From the NCBI GenBank assembly GCA_011032825.1, contig JAADJZ010000009.1:1426001-1490000 (forward strand): a DNA stretch of 64,000 nucleotides. The letters run 5' to 3'. Under the pieces are notes generated by a model, which was not told where the DNA came from, did no database searches, and saw only the letters and a list, made by a program, of their open reading frames with translations. This DNA comes from Massariosphaeria phaeospora. Its lineage: Eukaryota; Ascomycota; Dothideomycetes; Pleosporales. The stretch's first letter is position 1. Each line of letters opens with the position of its first letter. Below, in pieces: positions 32,481-41,540 of the stretch. Position numbers and translations under genes: made by a program.

Positions 32481-33967
32481 ATCGCGTTGAGGCTGGCGAG
32501 CTATTGGGGCGTCGGCGAGGTGAATGTGGCCCGAGCGGAGCCCGCCTTCTCCCTCCAGGCCGGCAAGTATCTACCTCACCTGCCCCTCCAACCTCCTTCC
32601 TCAACACCACAAACCCTCCACCAACGCTCCATCTTCTTTACATCTCCGCCTCATTGCAACGACCTCGCAGACCTCCAGAGCGGCTGCGAACGCCTCCTGA
32701 CTGTTTTCTCGACGCCTGCGATGACCTCGCAGCCCGCAGAAGTGCCTCCTGCACTCGCGAGGCCGTTCTGCGCAGTTTCGCCACCCGCAGCGGGCAGCGA
32801 GAGAATTTCGACAGCATCTCAGTAAGTCATTGCACGCCACTCTGGTGCATCTCCTCTACGTCCTCCACTGCGGCGATGAGGTCTTTCGCGTGTTTGACGA
32901 TTTTGCTGACGTTTCTGGCACCTTAGGAACGACAGCTTGAGTGAGGGCCAACCAGAGCAAGCTCGCCCAAGTCCTCAGCAAGTCCTTAGTAAGTCGCATG
33001 CTCTCATTGCCCTTCTTCCTAGCACCTGCCTGTAACAACTCCGGTTACTTTGCTTTCTCATGACTTTGCTGACGACACGGACGATTTTAGCACTCTGGCG
33101 GCGTTGCCAAACAATCCTCGACGACTCGACCCCCGCACAACGCCTTCACAATGTTTTCGGTTAGTTTTGCCACACCCTCTTGCCTTTGTATAACCGCGAT
33201 GAGGAGTGCGCCTATCGATCGCTTTGAAACGTCGAGAGACTCTTGCTGACTGGTTCTGCCAGAAGCCTCGGCAGCCAAGGCCAATACTGGGTGGTGGGCC
33301 CAAGCAACTTGCAAAAGTAAGCCCCAGCTCTTTGACCTCTTCGTCCTCACTTTCTACAACTCTTCAAGGTCTTCAAGTCCTTCCTGCTTTCTGTCATGAT
33401 ATTTCTTTCTCTCTATTCATCATCACACAACTTCCCTGCCCTTCTTATAATATCTCTTTTCCTCTTCCCCTCATCAAGTTCCCATCCTGTCGCTCTGCTC
33501 TTCCTCATACATTTTCATCTCTTCCTAGACCCCTGGCTTTCGTTCTTGCTTTCTTTCTTTTTTTCTTTCCTCATTCGGTGTCGACTTTCAACAGCACACA
33601 TGCTAACCCCTTATTCAAGACACTAGGAAATCGACTACAAGTACTCCGAGTTCGAACACGAGATCGCGCGTCCGCATACAAAATCGAATCGTCGAATCTC
33701 TCGAGCAGAGCCCAGCCAGAGTCCTCAAGTTACAACAAAAGAGCTACTGTCATCATCAAGTCCAACGAGCACTCTCTCATCTGGACCGTTGGGCTGCCTA
33801 GTACCATGCTCACTTCACATCTCCCATCAGTCCGGCCATCGTTCATCATACCAGTCCCGCATGCCCTGAATCATGCAAGCGCTGCAATTTGCCTATCCGA
33901 TCTCCCTACTGGTCTGATTCTCGTTGGTCTTGTTACTCGCAACAACCCCCTCGTGGGGTACAGATCC
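32481..33967. other. Spacer of the island, pyrimidine-rich
   Basis: From 33340 to 33600 the plus strand is strongly T/C-rich, giving long low-complexity frames (Phe/Leu/Ser). No gene supported. A plus-strand frame crossing 33206-33982 is explained by this bias. Confidence 0.45.
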
Positions 33968-34180
33968 TTTGTAGGAAGTTGAAAGGTTTCCGGCTCTGCC
34001 GGCGACCGAAAAAACATGCCTTCCACTCCCCCGAAGAGGGACGGCGTGGAACCAGGGGTACAGCCGACCAACCCTTTGTAGGAAGTTGAAAAGGTTTCCG
34101 GCTCTGCCGGCGACCGAATAAACATGTCTTCCACTCCCCCGAAGAGGGACGGCGTGGAACCAGGGGTACAGTCGGACCAC
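33968..34180. repeat. 107-bp direct repeat, two adjacent copies plus a partial third at about 34920-34990
   Basis: Copies begin at 33968 and 34075 (TTTGTAGGAAGTTGAAA...). Both contain a CCGGCTCTGCCGG palindrome, then an ATG-led frame reading STPPKRDGVEPGVQ. A third partial copy at 34920-34990 keeps the ATG-led part (SSIPPKKNGVEPG). The shared part looks like a short 5' gene end (leader plus start codon) copied three times. Confidence 0.8.
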
Positions 34181-34209
34181 CTCCTTTGTCTATCAATCAC
34201 ACTCACGCC

Positions 34210-34539
34210 ATGCCAGACAAACTCACGCCGCACCGTTTCAAATACGCCCGCTTCAATGGGCGTTTCCAAGGCCCTTCCAGTGGCCCCGAAACGCACAATG
34301 ACGACAACAAGAGCCACCGTCAGCTCAACGCCTTCTTCAACGTTGATGAAGCCGCCAACTCCCACAATGGTCGTAGCCTCAAGGAAGAACGCCGCAACAA
34401 AGTGAACTCCAAGAAGCAGGTCCAAGAGTACAAGCAAAAGCGCAAGGACAGGAAAGAACACAAGTGCCCCTCAAAACCATCAACTCCACCGACAGAGTGT
34501 CGACTGGTAAACTTGCCATGTCGCTTGACGACATCGTGA
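34210..34539 (+). pseudogene. Basic Lys/Arg-rich ORF fragment
   Basis: An ATG-led frame of 109 codons lies directly after the 107-bp repeats. It reads MPDKLTPHRFKYARFNG, then AFFNVDEAANSHNGRSLKEE and a strongly basic helix (KKQVQEYKQKRKDRKEHK). The composition is protein-like and resembles basic tails of fungal proteins that I cannot name. The end after 34460 slips into the frame of the next fragment. It is listed as a fragment because every neighbour is broken; it could be a small gene. Confidence 0.35.
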
Positions 34540-34610
34540 AGACCGCCCCACGCGGCGCCGGAGGCCGTGCTGGACCTCGCGGTGGCCGTGGTGGTCGCGG
34601 TGGCCGTGTT
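34503..34610 (+). pseudogene. Yra1/ALY-type mRNA export factor N-terminus fragment
   Basis: The frame reads STGKLAMSLDDIVKTAPRGA followed by a Gly/Arg-rich tract (GGRGGRGGR). 'MSLDDI(I/V)K' followed by RGG repeats is the UAP56-binding N-terminal motif of Yra1/ALY export adaptors. No RRM domain follows; the frame soon stops at 34706. So at most the N-terminal piece is present. Fragment identity is inferred from this motif only. Confidence 0.4.
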
Positions 34611-35131
34611 CAGACTCATGCTCTAACACTCTTCGACATTCGCAATACTAAAGGCACCGCCTTCGTGGATAGCCAGGGCGGCGTATCTCCGACATGGACT
34701 CTCTGACCACTCACCCCTCAACTGCCGCACAGGCCAAAACTTTTGTCGCGCCGGGCAGCCTCTCGTACCCCGCAGGAGCGATTGAGCTCACCCCTCTTAG
34801 GTCCGAGAACTCCCCCATACCTTGTGCGAGGGCTCACCCCTCCGTCGTCGGAGAAGAACATGTCACAAGTGGTCACCAACGGTATTGCCTCCTATCGAGT
34901 CCGTTCACGCCGATTCGCCCTGGCAGCAGGCGACCGAATAAACATGTCTTCCATCCCCCCGAAGAAGAACGGCGTGGAACCAGGAGTTTGCAGTAGTTGA
35001 CGGTGTCACTAAAATCGAACAACGAGTTGAAGATCTTCGCTCGAAAGGATGGCTACAACCTCCCGCCAATGCTCCAAGATCGTCAAGCAAGGGAGAGCTG
35101 TCTCCCCCCTTCCTTTCTGCCGGACAGCACT

Positions 35132-35289
35132 TGTAAGTGGGGTAATTTCCGTACGACCACCGTCAAACGGGACCACATCACCTCACATATCCGAGTTCAC
35201 GTCCCGCTGAAACCGCACAAATGCGAGTTCTGCGGCAATGCCCTCAAGCGTCCCCAGGATCTCAAGAAGCACGTCAAGACCCACGCATC
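35132..35289 (+). pseudogene. PacC/Rim101 zinc-finger fragment
   Basis: Fifty-two codons read [15 protein letters not shown], then [20 protein letters not shown], then [17 protein letters not shown]. This is the second and third C2H2 finger of PacC/Rim101, the pH-response transcription factor. The first finger and the rest of the protein are absent; flanking frame is unrelated and stops at 35351-35353. In finger two, the second zinc-ligand cysteine (CxxxxC in intact PacC) is Phe here, so the copy is not a working DNA-binding domain. Finger three keeps its CxxC and HxxxH ligands. Confidence 0.8.
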
Positions 35290-35360
35290 AGCAATAACCC
35301 TTATGCTGTCCCGTCTGTGTGCGGTCGCTCCGCCCGCCGTCTGTTCGTGGTAACCTTCAA

Positions 35361-35440
35361 GTGTTCCCGCACTGACGTCTTCTACCTGTTTGATAACACA
35401 GTGTTCCCGCGCTGGCGTCTTTTACCTGGTTCGACAACAC
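35361..35440. repeat. 40-bp direct repeat, two copies
   Basis: GTGTTCCCGC(A/G)CTG(A/G)CGTCTT starts at 35361 and again at 35401, directly after the PacC fragment. Confidence 0.75.
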
Positions 35441-35468
35441 AGATCTCCGACTTTGGTTAGAAGCGCAA

Positions 35469-35725
35469 CGAGTCATCTGACGGATCCGTTCAATGATTCC
35501 GGAGCAATGGAGGAGGCGGGCTCAATTCGTCAGTTGTCTTGTTGCGCCTCGAGGATGCCATTTCGACTCTGGAGACCAAAAGGAAGAGGAGATACCGGGG
35601 AGGGCGTCACAGAAGGATGATGAACAGGCTAGGAGTGTAACGAGGCATCTGATGGATCCGTTCAATGATTCCGGAGCATGGATGAGGCGGGCTCAATTCG
35701 TCAGTGTCTTGTTATGCTCTGAGGA
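35469..35725. repeat. 172-bp-period direct repeat, two copies
   Basis: Segments starting at 35469 and 35641 share CATCTGA(C/T)GGATCCGTTCAA, then GATTCCGGAGCA, GGCGGGCTCAATTCGTCAG and GAGGATGCCA. They differ by small indels that change the reading frame. A related GGTGGTGACGACTGAGTA segment occurs at about 35740 and again at about 37285. Confidence 0.75.
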
Positions 35726-35864
35726 TGCCAGATTCGATCCGGTGGTGACGACTGAGTATGAGCGGTGGTGGGGCTCTACTTCACACATATTCCATGGAGG
35801 ATATGTGTGCCCGTCTTTCTGGTTAGTAGAGACGTCGAGCGCCTTCCGAAACCAATCGCACCCA

Positions 35865-35960
35865 GACCTGGACCATGCCATCGAGGAGATCGATGGGACT
35901 GATCTGAGCGCGAATAGTCCTCACCTATCACTTACGCGGCGCTTCAGCGAGCATATCTCC
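35865..35960 (+). pseudogene. Duplicated coding fragment, copy A (copy B at 40632-40727)
   Basis: A 32-codon segment (reads DLDHAIEEIDGTDLSAN, then PHLSLTRRFSEH) is present here and again at 40632-40727. The copies have equal length and differ in eight codons; six differences are synonymous third-base changes and two are conservative (Ser/Gly, Ile/Val). That pattern means both descend from sequence that was under protein-level selection. The parent protein is not recognised. Confidence 0.7.
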
Positions 35961-35975
35961 CTCAATCCCCGTAAA

Positions 35976-36680
35976 GTCGATGTGGATCCGATTGTGGACA
36001 GCCCGAAGAAGCCCAAATGGGCTACGGAGAACATCGACGCGATTCCATCTGACCACCTTGGTCTTCGGTGCTCATACTCATTCACGAAGTCGATGTGGAT
36101 CCGATTGTGGACAGCCCGAAGAAGCCCAAATGGGCTACGGAGAACATCGACGCGATTCTATCTGACCACCTTGGTCTTCGGTGCTCATACTCATTCACCC
36201 GCGAAATCGATGTGGATCCAATTATGGGGGACTGAGGTCTAGTACAGCGGGACTGAGAGCAAGGACAACAAGCCAACAGGAGCAACAGAGCGTCTGTTTG
36301 AGACGTGCGCGACGATCAAGCAACCCGTTCGAGTTATTCGTTCATGCCGAGGTGACAAGAAGAACCCATATCATCCGGAGATTGGAGCATCGTCGCTTCA
36401 ATCTTTATCGCATTGAGCAAGAGTTGGGTACCGAGATCCAACCGATTCCTCAGATTATCGAGCATCGAGACAAGATGCACAAGGAAGCCAGGGACAGCCC
36501 GAAGAAGCCCAAATGGGCTACAGAGAACATCGACACGATTCGGTGCTCATACTCATTCACCACAGTCTTCGCCGGCGAACAGTCGTCAACTATGCGACAC
36601 GCACTGGAGCTGTTGCTTGACGCGATTCCATCTGACCACCTTGGTCGTCGGTTCTCATACTCATTCACCAAGTCGAGGTT
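35976..36680. repeat. 113-117-bp repeat cluster, about three tandem copies and two truncated ones
   Basis: Copies start near 35976, 36089 and 36206 (partial), with truncated ones at about 36492-36561 and 36619-36679. Shared blocks are TCGATGTGGATCC, AGCCCGAAGAAGCCCAAATGG, ACATCGACGCGATT and CTCATACTCATTCAC. Copy one reads DSPKKPKWATENID in one frame; the 113-bp period throws copy two into another frame, so expansion happened without coding constraint. Confidence 0.8.
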
Positions 36681-37601
36681 CGAAGATTCTGGTAACCGAC
36701 ATGGGAAATCACCATCGCAGCAATCCGAAGGAGAAAGGGATCACGCCAGCCTGGGAACGGGGTGAGGAGTACACGGCACGCCCGTACAACCCACGTACTC
36801 GTACTGGACGTGACTATTATGGTCAGGTTACCGGACCTCGACGTGAGCGCGGAAAGACGAAACATTCGGAGCCGGTCTGCTTACGGTATGTCCATTCGAT
36901 GTCCATATCGCAGAAGTGCAACTGACAGTCAATAAGTTCCTATGCCGCAAGACTCGCATCTTCGACAACGGCCTAGCACGCATCTTTGCCGGACAGTACA
37001 GAGTAAAATACCCGTGGGACCTCTAAGAAGACTCGCGCCAGCTCTACACCCAGTGGGCAGCCTAGATCTTTGAAGTGGACCTATTGCGAGGAAGGCAAAG
37101 AGAAGGATCGCAATGCTGACTAGATTGATCCAAACCGGCCCAAGGAATCATGCAAGTATTATGGTCAGGGCAACCTTGTCATTGGCCAGTGGTGGCCAGT
37201 TTGTCCAGTTTGGACAACTATGCGTAATATCAGGAAAAGGAGGAATCAATTCAGGGGAGGACGTCACTTAGCAACCAAGAGGCCGGGTGGTGACGACTGA
37301 GTAGAGCGCGGTGGGGCTCTACTCCGGGTATACTCGTGGCGAGAGTATGTCTGCCCTTTGGATTGAAAACTTGCGCGCCAGCAACAGGAGGAAGAAGAGG
37401 AAGCTGCCCGTGCTGCCACTGTCGCTGTCCGCCAACAGGAGGAAGAGGAGGAAGCCACCCCAAGTTGATCCAATGGGTCGAGGAGGCTACGAAACAAGCG
37501 TCGACGCGAACGATGTGGTCAATGACCATGAGGCGGACAGGGTACGTGTCCCCTTCTTAGTTTTCAGGCTCAGTCTTGGCACGGACTAACGCATCCCAGG
37601 T

Positions 37602-37655
37602 CTGATCCAGCGTGGCATAACGTCCAACCTGATCCAGCGTGGCGTAACGTCCAAC
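37602..37655. repeat. 27-bp direct repeat, two copies
   Basis: CTGATCCAGCGTGGC(A/G)TAAC starts at 37602 and 37629. Confidence 0.7.
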
Positions 37656-37888
37656 CTGATTTGGCATCGGACCGACTCGGTGCTCCCCCTGCATGGGGCA
37701 ATGTTGGATTTCAAGCCGAGGATGGTCAAACGCCTTTGCCCGGCAAGAAGTTCGATCGCTTCCGCTGGCTTGTTATATTCTCACAGTACTCACTTGCCGG
37801 CGCATTAAACGATGGCGCGAAGCTCGGTGCTCTTGCCCGTCTCGATCGGGCAGCCGGACATACTCTCCGGTACACCGAGCCACTGAAG

Positions 37889-38050
37889 GTTTTTGTGTTC
37901 GGCGAAGGGAGCTCCGGTGAGCTTGGTTTGGGCGCGACCAAGAAGGCTATCGACGTGAAGCGCCCCCGGTTCAACGAGCTGCTGAGCAACATGAATGTTG
38001 TCAGGAGGGTGTCCACACGCTCGCCGCCGACGATCTTGGCTCGTGGTAAC
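37889..38050 (+). pseudogene. RCC1 (Ran exchange factor) N-terminal fragment
   Basis: The frame reads VFVFGEGSSGELGLG, then ATKKAIDVKRPRFNELLS, the usual first blade of fungal RCC1, the chromatin-bound Ran guanine-nucleotide exchange factor. A run VVRRVSTRSP follows where intact proteins continue with 'V..VSTGGVHTLA'. Reading the next bases in another frame restores a similar pattern, so a frameshift sits near 38005. No further RCC1 blades follow. A leader-like frame from 37661 (AWGNVGFQAEDGQTPLPGKK) precedes it. Confidence 0.65.
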
Positions 38051-38504
38051 CGACGTCGGTGGCCACCACTTCCACAACACCATGTTCGGCGGTGGCAGTG
38101 CCCATCAACAAGCTCAAGAACCGTCCTCATTATACCGTTTCTCGGCACGCCCCTCTTCCCAGACCAGCGCGAATCCCTCGCTGCGAGTAGTGGCACCGCC
38201 TGCGGACGTTCCCATGGCCAACTCGGAGGCCAACTCGGAGGCCCCCGTCTCCAGACTCCGCGCCAGCACAATCCGCCCGTGCCTTCATACGAAAATCTTG
38301 AAGCTGAATTCGACGAGACCATCGGCGTCTCAGCCGAGAGGAGATTGGAACGAGCTTAGAGCCTGGCGAGATCCGGCATGGCCGGAGGGAGTAAAAGACT
38401 CCATGAAGCTGACCACCCGGAGAAAAGTCTAAAGTGTCTGGAAGAGGTTGAGCAGATGGAACTAGACGGCGAGGACTTGCCCATCGCCCCTGTGCCGGTC
38501 AAGC

Positions 38505-38612
38505 CAGTCGTTGTCGCGCCAGTCAGGCCCGTCGTCGTCGCACCGGTCAAGCCAGTCGTCGTCGCGCCAGTCAAGCCAGTCGTTGCGACCTCAGTCAAGC
38601 CAGTTCTCGCGC
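38505..38612 (+). repeat. 24-bp coding-type minisatellite, about 4.5 units
   Basis: Tandem units near GTCAAGCCAGTCGTCGTCGCGCC encode repeated VKPVVVAP in a 92-codon frame (38378-38656; MAGGSKRLHEADHPEK at its start). Unit length keeps frame, in contrast to the other repeats of the island. Confidence 0.75.
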
Positions 38613-39292
38613 CATTCCCGAGGAAGACTATCCAGAAGCCATCGAGGATGAACTAGCGCTCAAAACAGCACTCCGCGAATTGTTACCGCCACAAATACTC
38701 AGCCCAAAATGGCGAAGAACGCAAGACAAATTCCACGATCGTCGCGGTCCAGATTCCAGCGGCGATTCCTCATTCGCGAGGAGCAGACAAGCGCCTTGAT
38801 CTCTCCAAGATGTCAGATTTGTGCATTGTCACGATACCGTGTGGTCCCAGCATTACAGTCTGGGCAAGCAGTCTACCGGTCTTCCGGTCGTCATCCCGTC
38901 AACGCAAGGATTCCAAGCCGGAAACAACTACGACTGGCCGGGCCTCATCAATCCCTACACTCAGACGCCCGAGCATCCCATTGGGCGGACGCATCCATCG
39001 CCCGAGATCGAAGTCCGGCGTCTGTTACCGATATATCCTGGCACTTTGTATGCCGAAGATGTTTTTGCTGTCCGAGGTTCCAAGTCTCTAGAGGACAAGT
39101 CCGCCGAGCTTAAAAAAGCACTCACATATCTGGAGAGTTGCCGTTCTTCTCCAAAACCAGTTTGGCCGCTCCGCCAATATCTTCTATAAGGAGAAGATTC
39201 CCGAGGAGGCGCCTGGCAGATTGAAGTCGGAAACCGGCAGCGCCGTGAATCATGGAAGAGGACGCGGTCGAACGAGACCAGAACCAGCACCT

Positions 39293-39835
39293 GTTCCATA
39301 AGATGGAAGGCCCGAGGAACATCCCGGTCTCCATCAAGCATGTGGCCGACTTCAAACGCATGAAGCGCTTCCAGCCGTACGAAGCAATCGTGAAGCTGTC
39401 GTGGACGCCCTCCGGGAGGGCACCTCTTCCACAAGATGGAATGCCCGGTTGCCTCTCGCCTTCCATTCTACATTTCCGAACCATCTATCGACACATCTAA
39501 CGGCATTTATCAGCATCATACCATTCAATGTAAGAATATTTTTTCTCTTTCTGGCTGAGAGGCTCTGGCACAATGCATTCTTCCTTCTCTATAATATGAT
39601 GATCGTGAAGCTATCGTGGATGCACTCCGAAATAGCACTGAGCCGGTTGTTCCCGATCTCCATTTCTATCTTTGTCGCGATACCTGTAGATGGCCGATTA
39701 CTCGGCATGTGGCGGATATCGTGAAGCTATCGTGGACGCACTCCGAGACAGCACTGAGCTGGTTGTCTTGGACAAAGACAAGTATAGCGGGCCCGGCTAT
39801 GAGGCAGTGCAACTGAGGAAGGCCATCGTTCTGCC
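39293..39835 (+). pseudogene. La-type HTH domain fragment with partial triplication
   Basis: 39293-39393 reads FHKMEGPRNIPVSIKHVADF, then KRMKRFQPYEAIV, the winged-helix La motif of La/LARP RNA-binding proteins. Directly afterwards the tail is broken, and the same helix is found again at about 39603-39660 (REAIVDALRNSTEPVV) and 39717-39835 (REAIVDALRDSTELVVLDKD, then YSGPGYEAVQLRKAI). A start-like REAVVDALREG piece overlaps the first break. So one domain end exists in three partial copies. No RRM or other La parts are found. The phrase YEAVQLRKAIVLPK recurs in decayed form near 40130. Confidence 0.65.
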
Positions 39836-40631
39836 CAAGAACGAGCAGTTTGCTGTTGTACAAAAGTCTTCTTTCGCGCCTGCTTTTGTACAAGATGTTT
39901 CTCCATCGCCATTTGTTGTATCGAACGCCGCGTACTCGCCCACTGTTGTTGCGCCGGAGAGAATTGCAGACTCAGCATTTTCTGAGTCAAGAGGTCTATC
40001 ATCCAGCTCACAGCGCCCCCGAACTTTCGGAATGACGGCGTCTCCGGTCGATGCCAACACCGATATCAAGCAAGCAGCGAAGGATCTTGAATCGCTACTT
40101 CATTGTGTCCTTTTAGACGAGGGTTCGGGATACGAGGCAGAAGGCGATCGTTCTGCCCAAGAAGGAGAGCGACGAGAAAGATCCCCCAGGTCTTGATGAA
40201 CCCACTTGTCAACTACATCCGCTCCGGCGAGGCGTTCAGCGAGGAACGCCTCGACCCTGGTTTCTCGACAACACGCGCCGGCTTCGCAGGTGAAGACGTG
40301 CCCAATTCTGTCTGCCCTTCCTTCTACGGCCAAATCGACTCGGACGCGGGCCCGCAATACCTGAGGACGCCATCATGGGGGAGGACGCGGGTTCGACGAA
40401 CAGGCGGTTATGGTGGCGGACAGTGAGGACGAGCACGATGACGTCGAGAGCTCGAACGGTTCATAGCATAGTATCCGTCTGCCTCCGAGATACTGAGAGC
40501 GCGAACAGAAGCAAGCTCTGCTCAAACAAGCAGCTACGGAAAATGCTCGTAGCTGTCAAAAGACAGCCCCCTCTATCTCCCCTGTCTCGCAGCAACGTCG
40601 GAACAGCGCCTTCCGCAACCCACCGCGCCCG

Positions 40632-40727
40632 GATCTGGACCATGCCATTGAGGAGATCGATGGGACTGATCTGAGCGCGAATGGTCCTCACCTGTCACTC
40701 ACGCGGCGCTTCAGCGAACATGTCTCA
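40632..40727 (+). pseudogene. Duplicated coding fragment, copy B (copy A at 35865-35960)
   Basis: Same 32-codon segment as at 35865-35960, with 6 of 8 codon differences silent. Upstream bases (AFRNPPRPDL versus AFRNQSHPDL in copy A) are also similar; downstream the two copies diverge at once after SEH(I/V)S, giving a sharp boundary. Confidence 0.7.
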
Positions 40728-41420
40728 GGCTGGCTCGTTGGACGATGTGGGTACAGAGCCGATTACGCAGTTGCCGGAGATGCTAAAGTTTCGTCTTAGC
40801 ACCCAGAGTCGACAATTTCCGTAGTCAGGAGGCCTATCATAGGCCTAGTTGTGTAGAATATCCGACCCGTCCAACGCTCTGCATCCCCACCCGCCGAGAT
40901 CGAGCGCCCTTCATACGTCAATTCGGTCCGAGAACTCACCCACCGCGACGCCCTTCGTGGCAATCGTACTCGTTTTCTGCTTCTCCTGCTGCGGACAACA
41001 AGCCAACTGAACGGCCGCAGACGCCCGGCACGCCCAAATCGCCGCAAACCATTACGACCAAGGTGCTCTCGAGATCGACCTCCCTTGTTACTACGCCGCG
41101 CCTCAAGTGCCGGTCCGCACTGGCAGGACCCTTAATAGCCCAGAAGAGATCCTCAAAGGTACGGGCAGAGCTCCGTTCGCCTTCCCGCCGCCTCCGGAGA
41201 CTCAGGCTACCGACACCACGGCGTACTTCACTGGCTATGGTCCGGCCTCGCGTGCGATCAATGCGACGAAAACGTCGTCTCGAGCATGAGATCTATTAAC
41301 ACCCTCGCCCGGTTGGAGGGCGACGGCCCACTCCATACTCCGAGTATGGCCGTCTGCGCGATCGCAGCGCATCCCCTGTCAATGGGGCCGGCGTCCCCGC
41401 CAACGGGGGAATCAGAGCCT

Positions 41421-41540
41421 CCGCAGCCCAGCGGAAGTCGAGGTGACTGTCCTGACTGCGACAAAGAATTCCCAGGGCCTTCGCAGCCCAGCGGAGGTCA
41501 TGGCGACTGCCCTGACTGCGAAAAAGAATTCCCCAACGGG
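41421..41540 (+). repeat. 60-bp direct repeat, two copies
   Basis: CGCAGCCCAGCGGA(A/G)GTC starts near 41422 and 41482. In a frame running from 41286 the units read QPSG(S/G)(R/H)GDCPDC(D/E)KEFP, with a CxxC pair each. Confidence 0.7.

Noticed and set aside
33206..33982. 258-codon frame
   Set aside because: Explained by a T/C-rich stretch; no start context or similarity.
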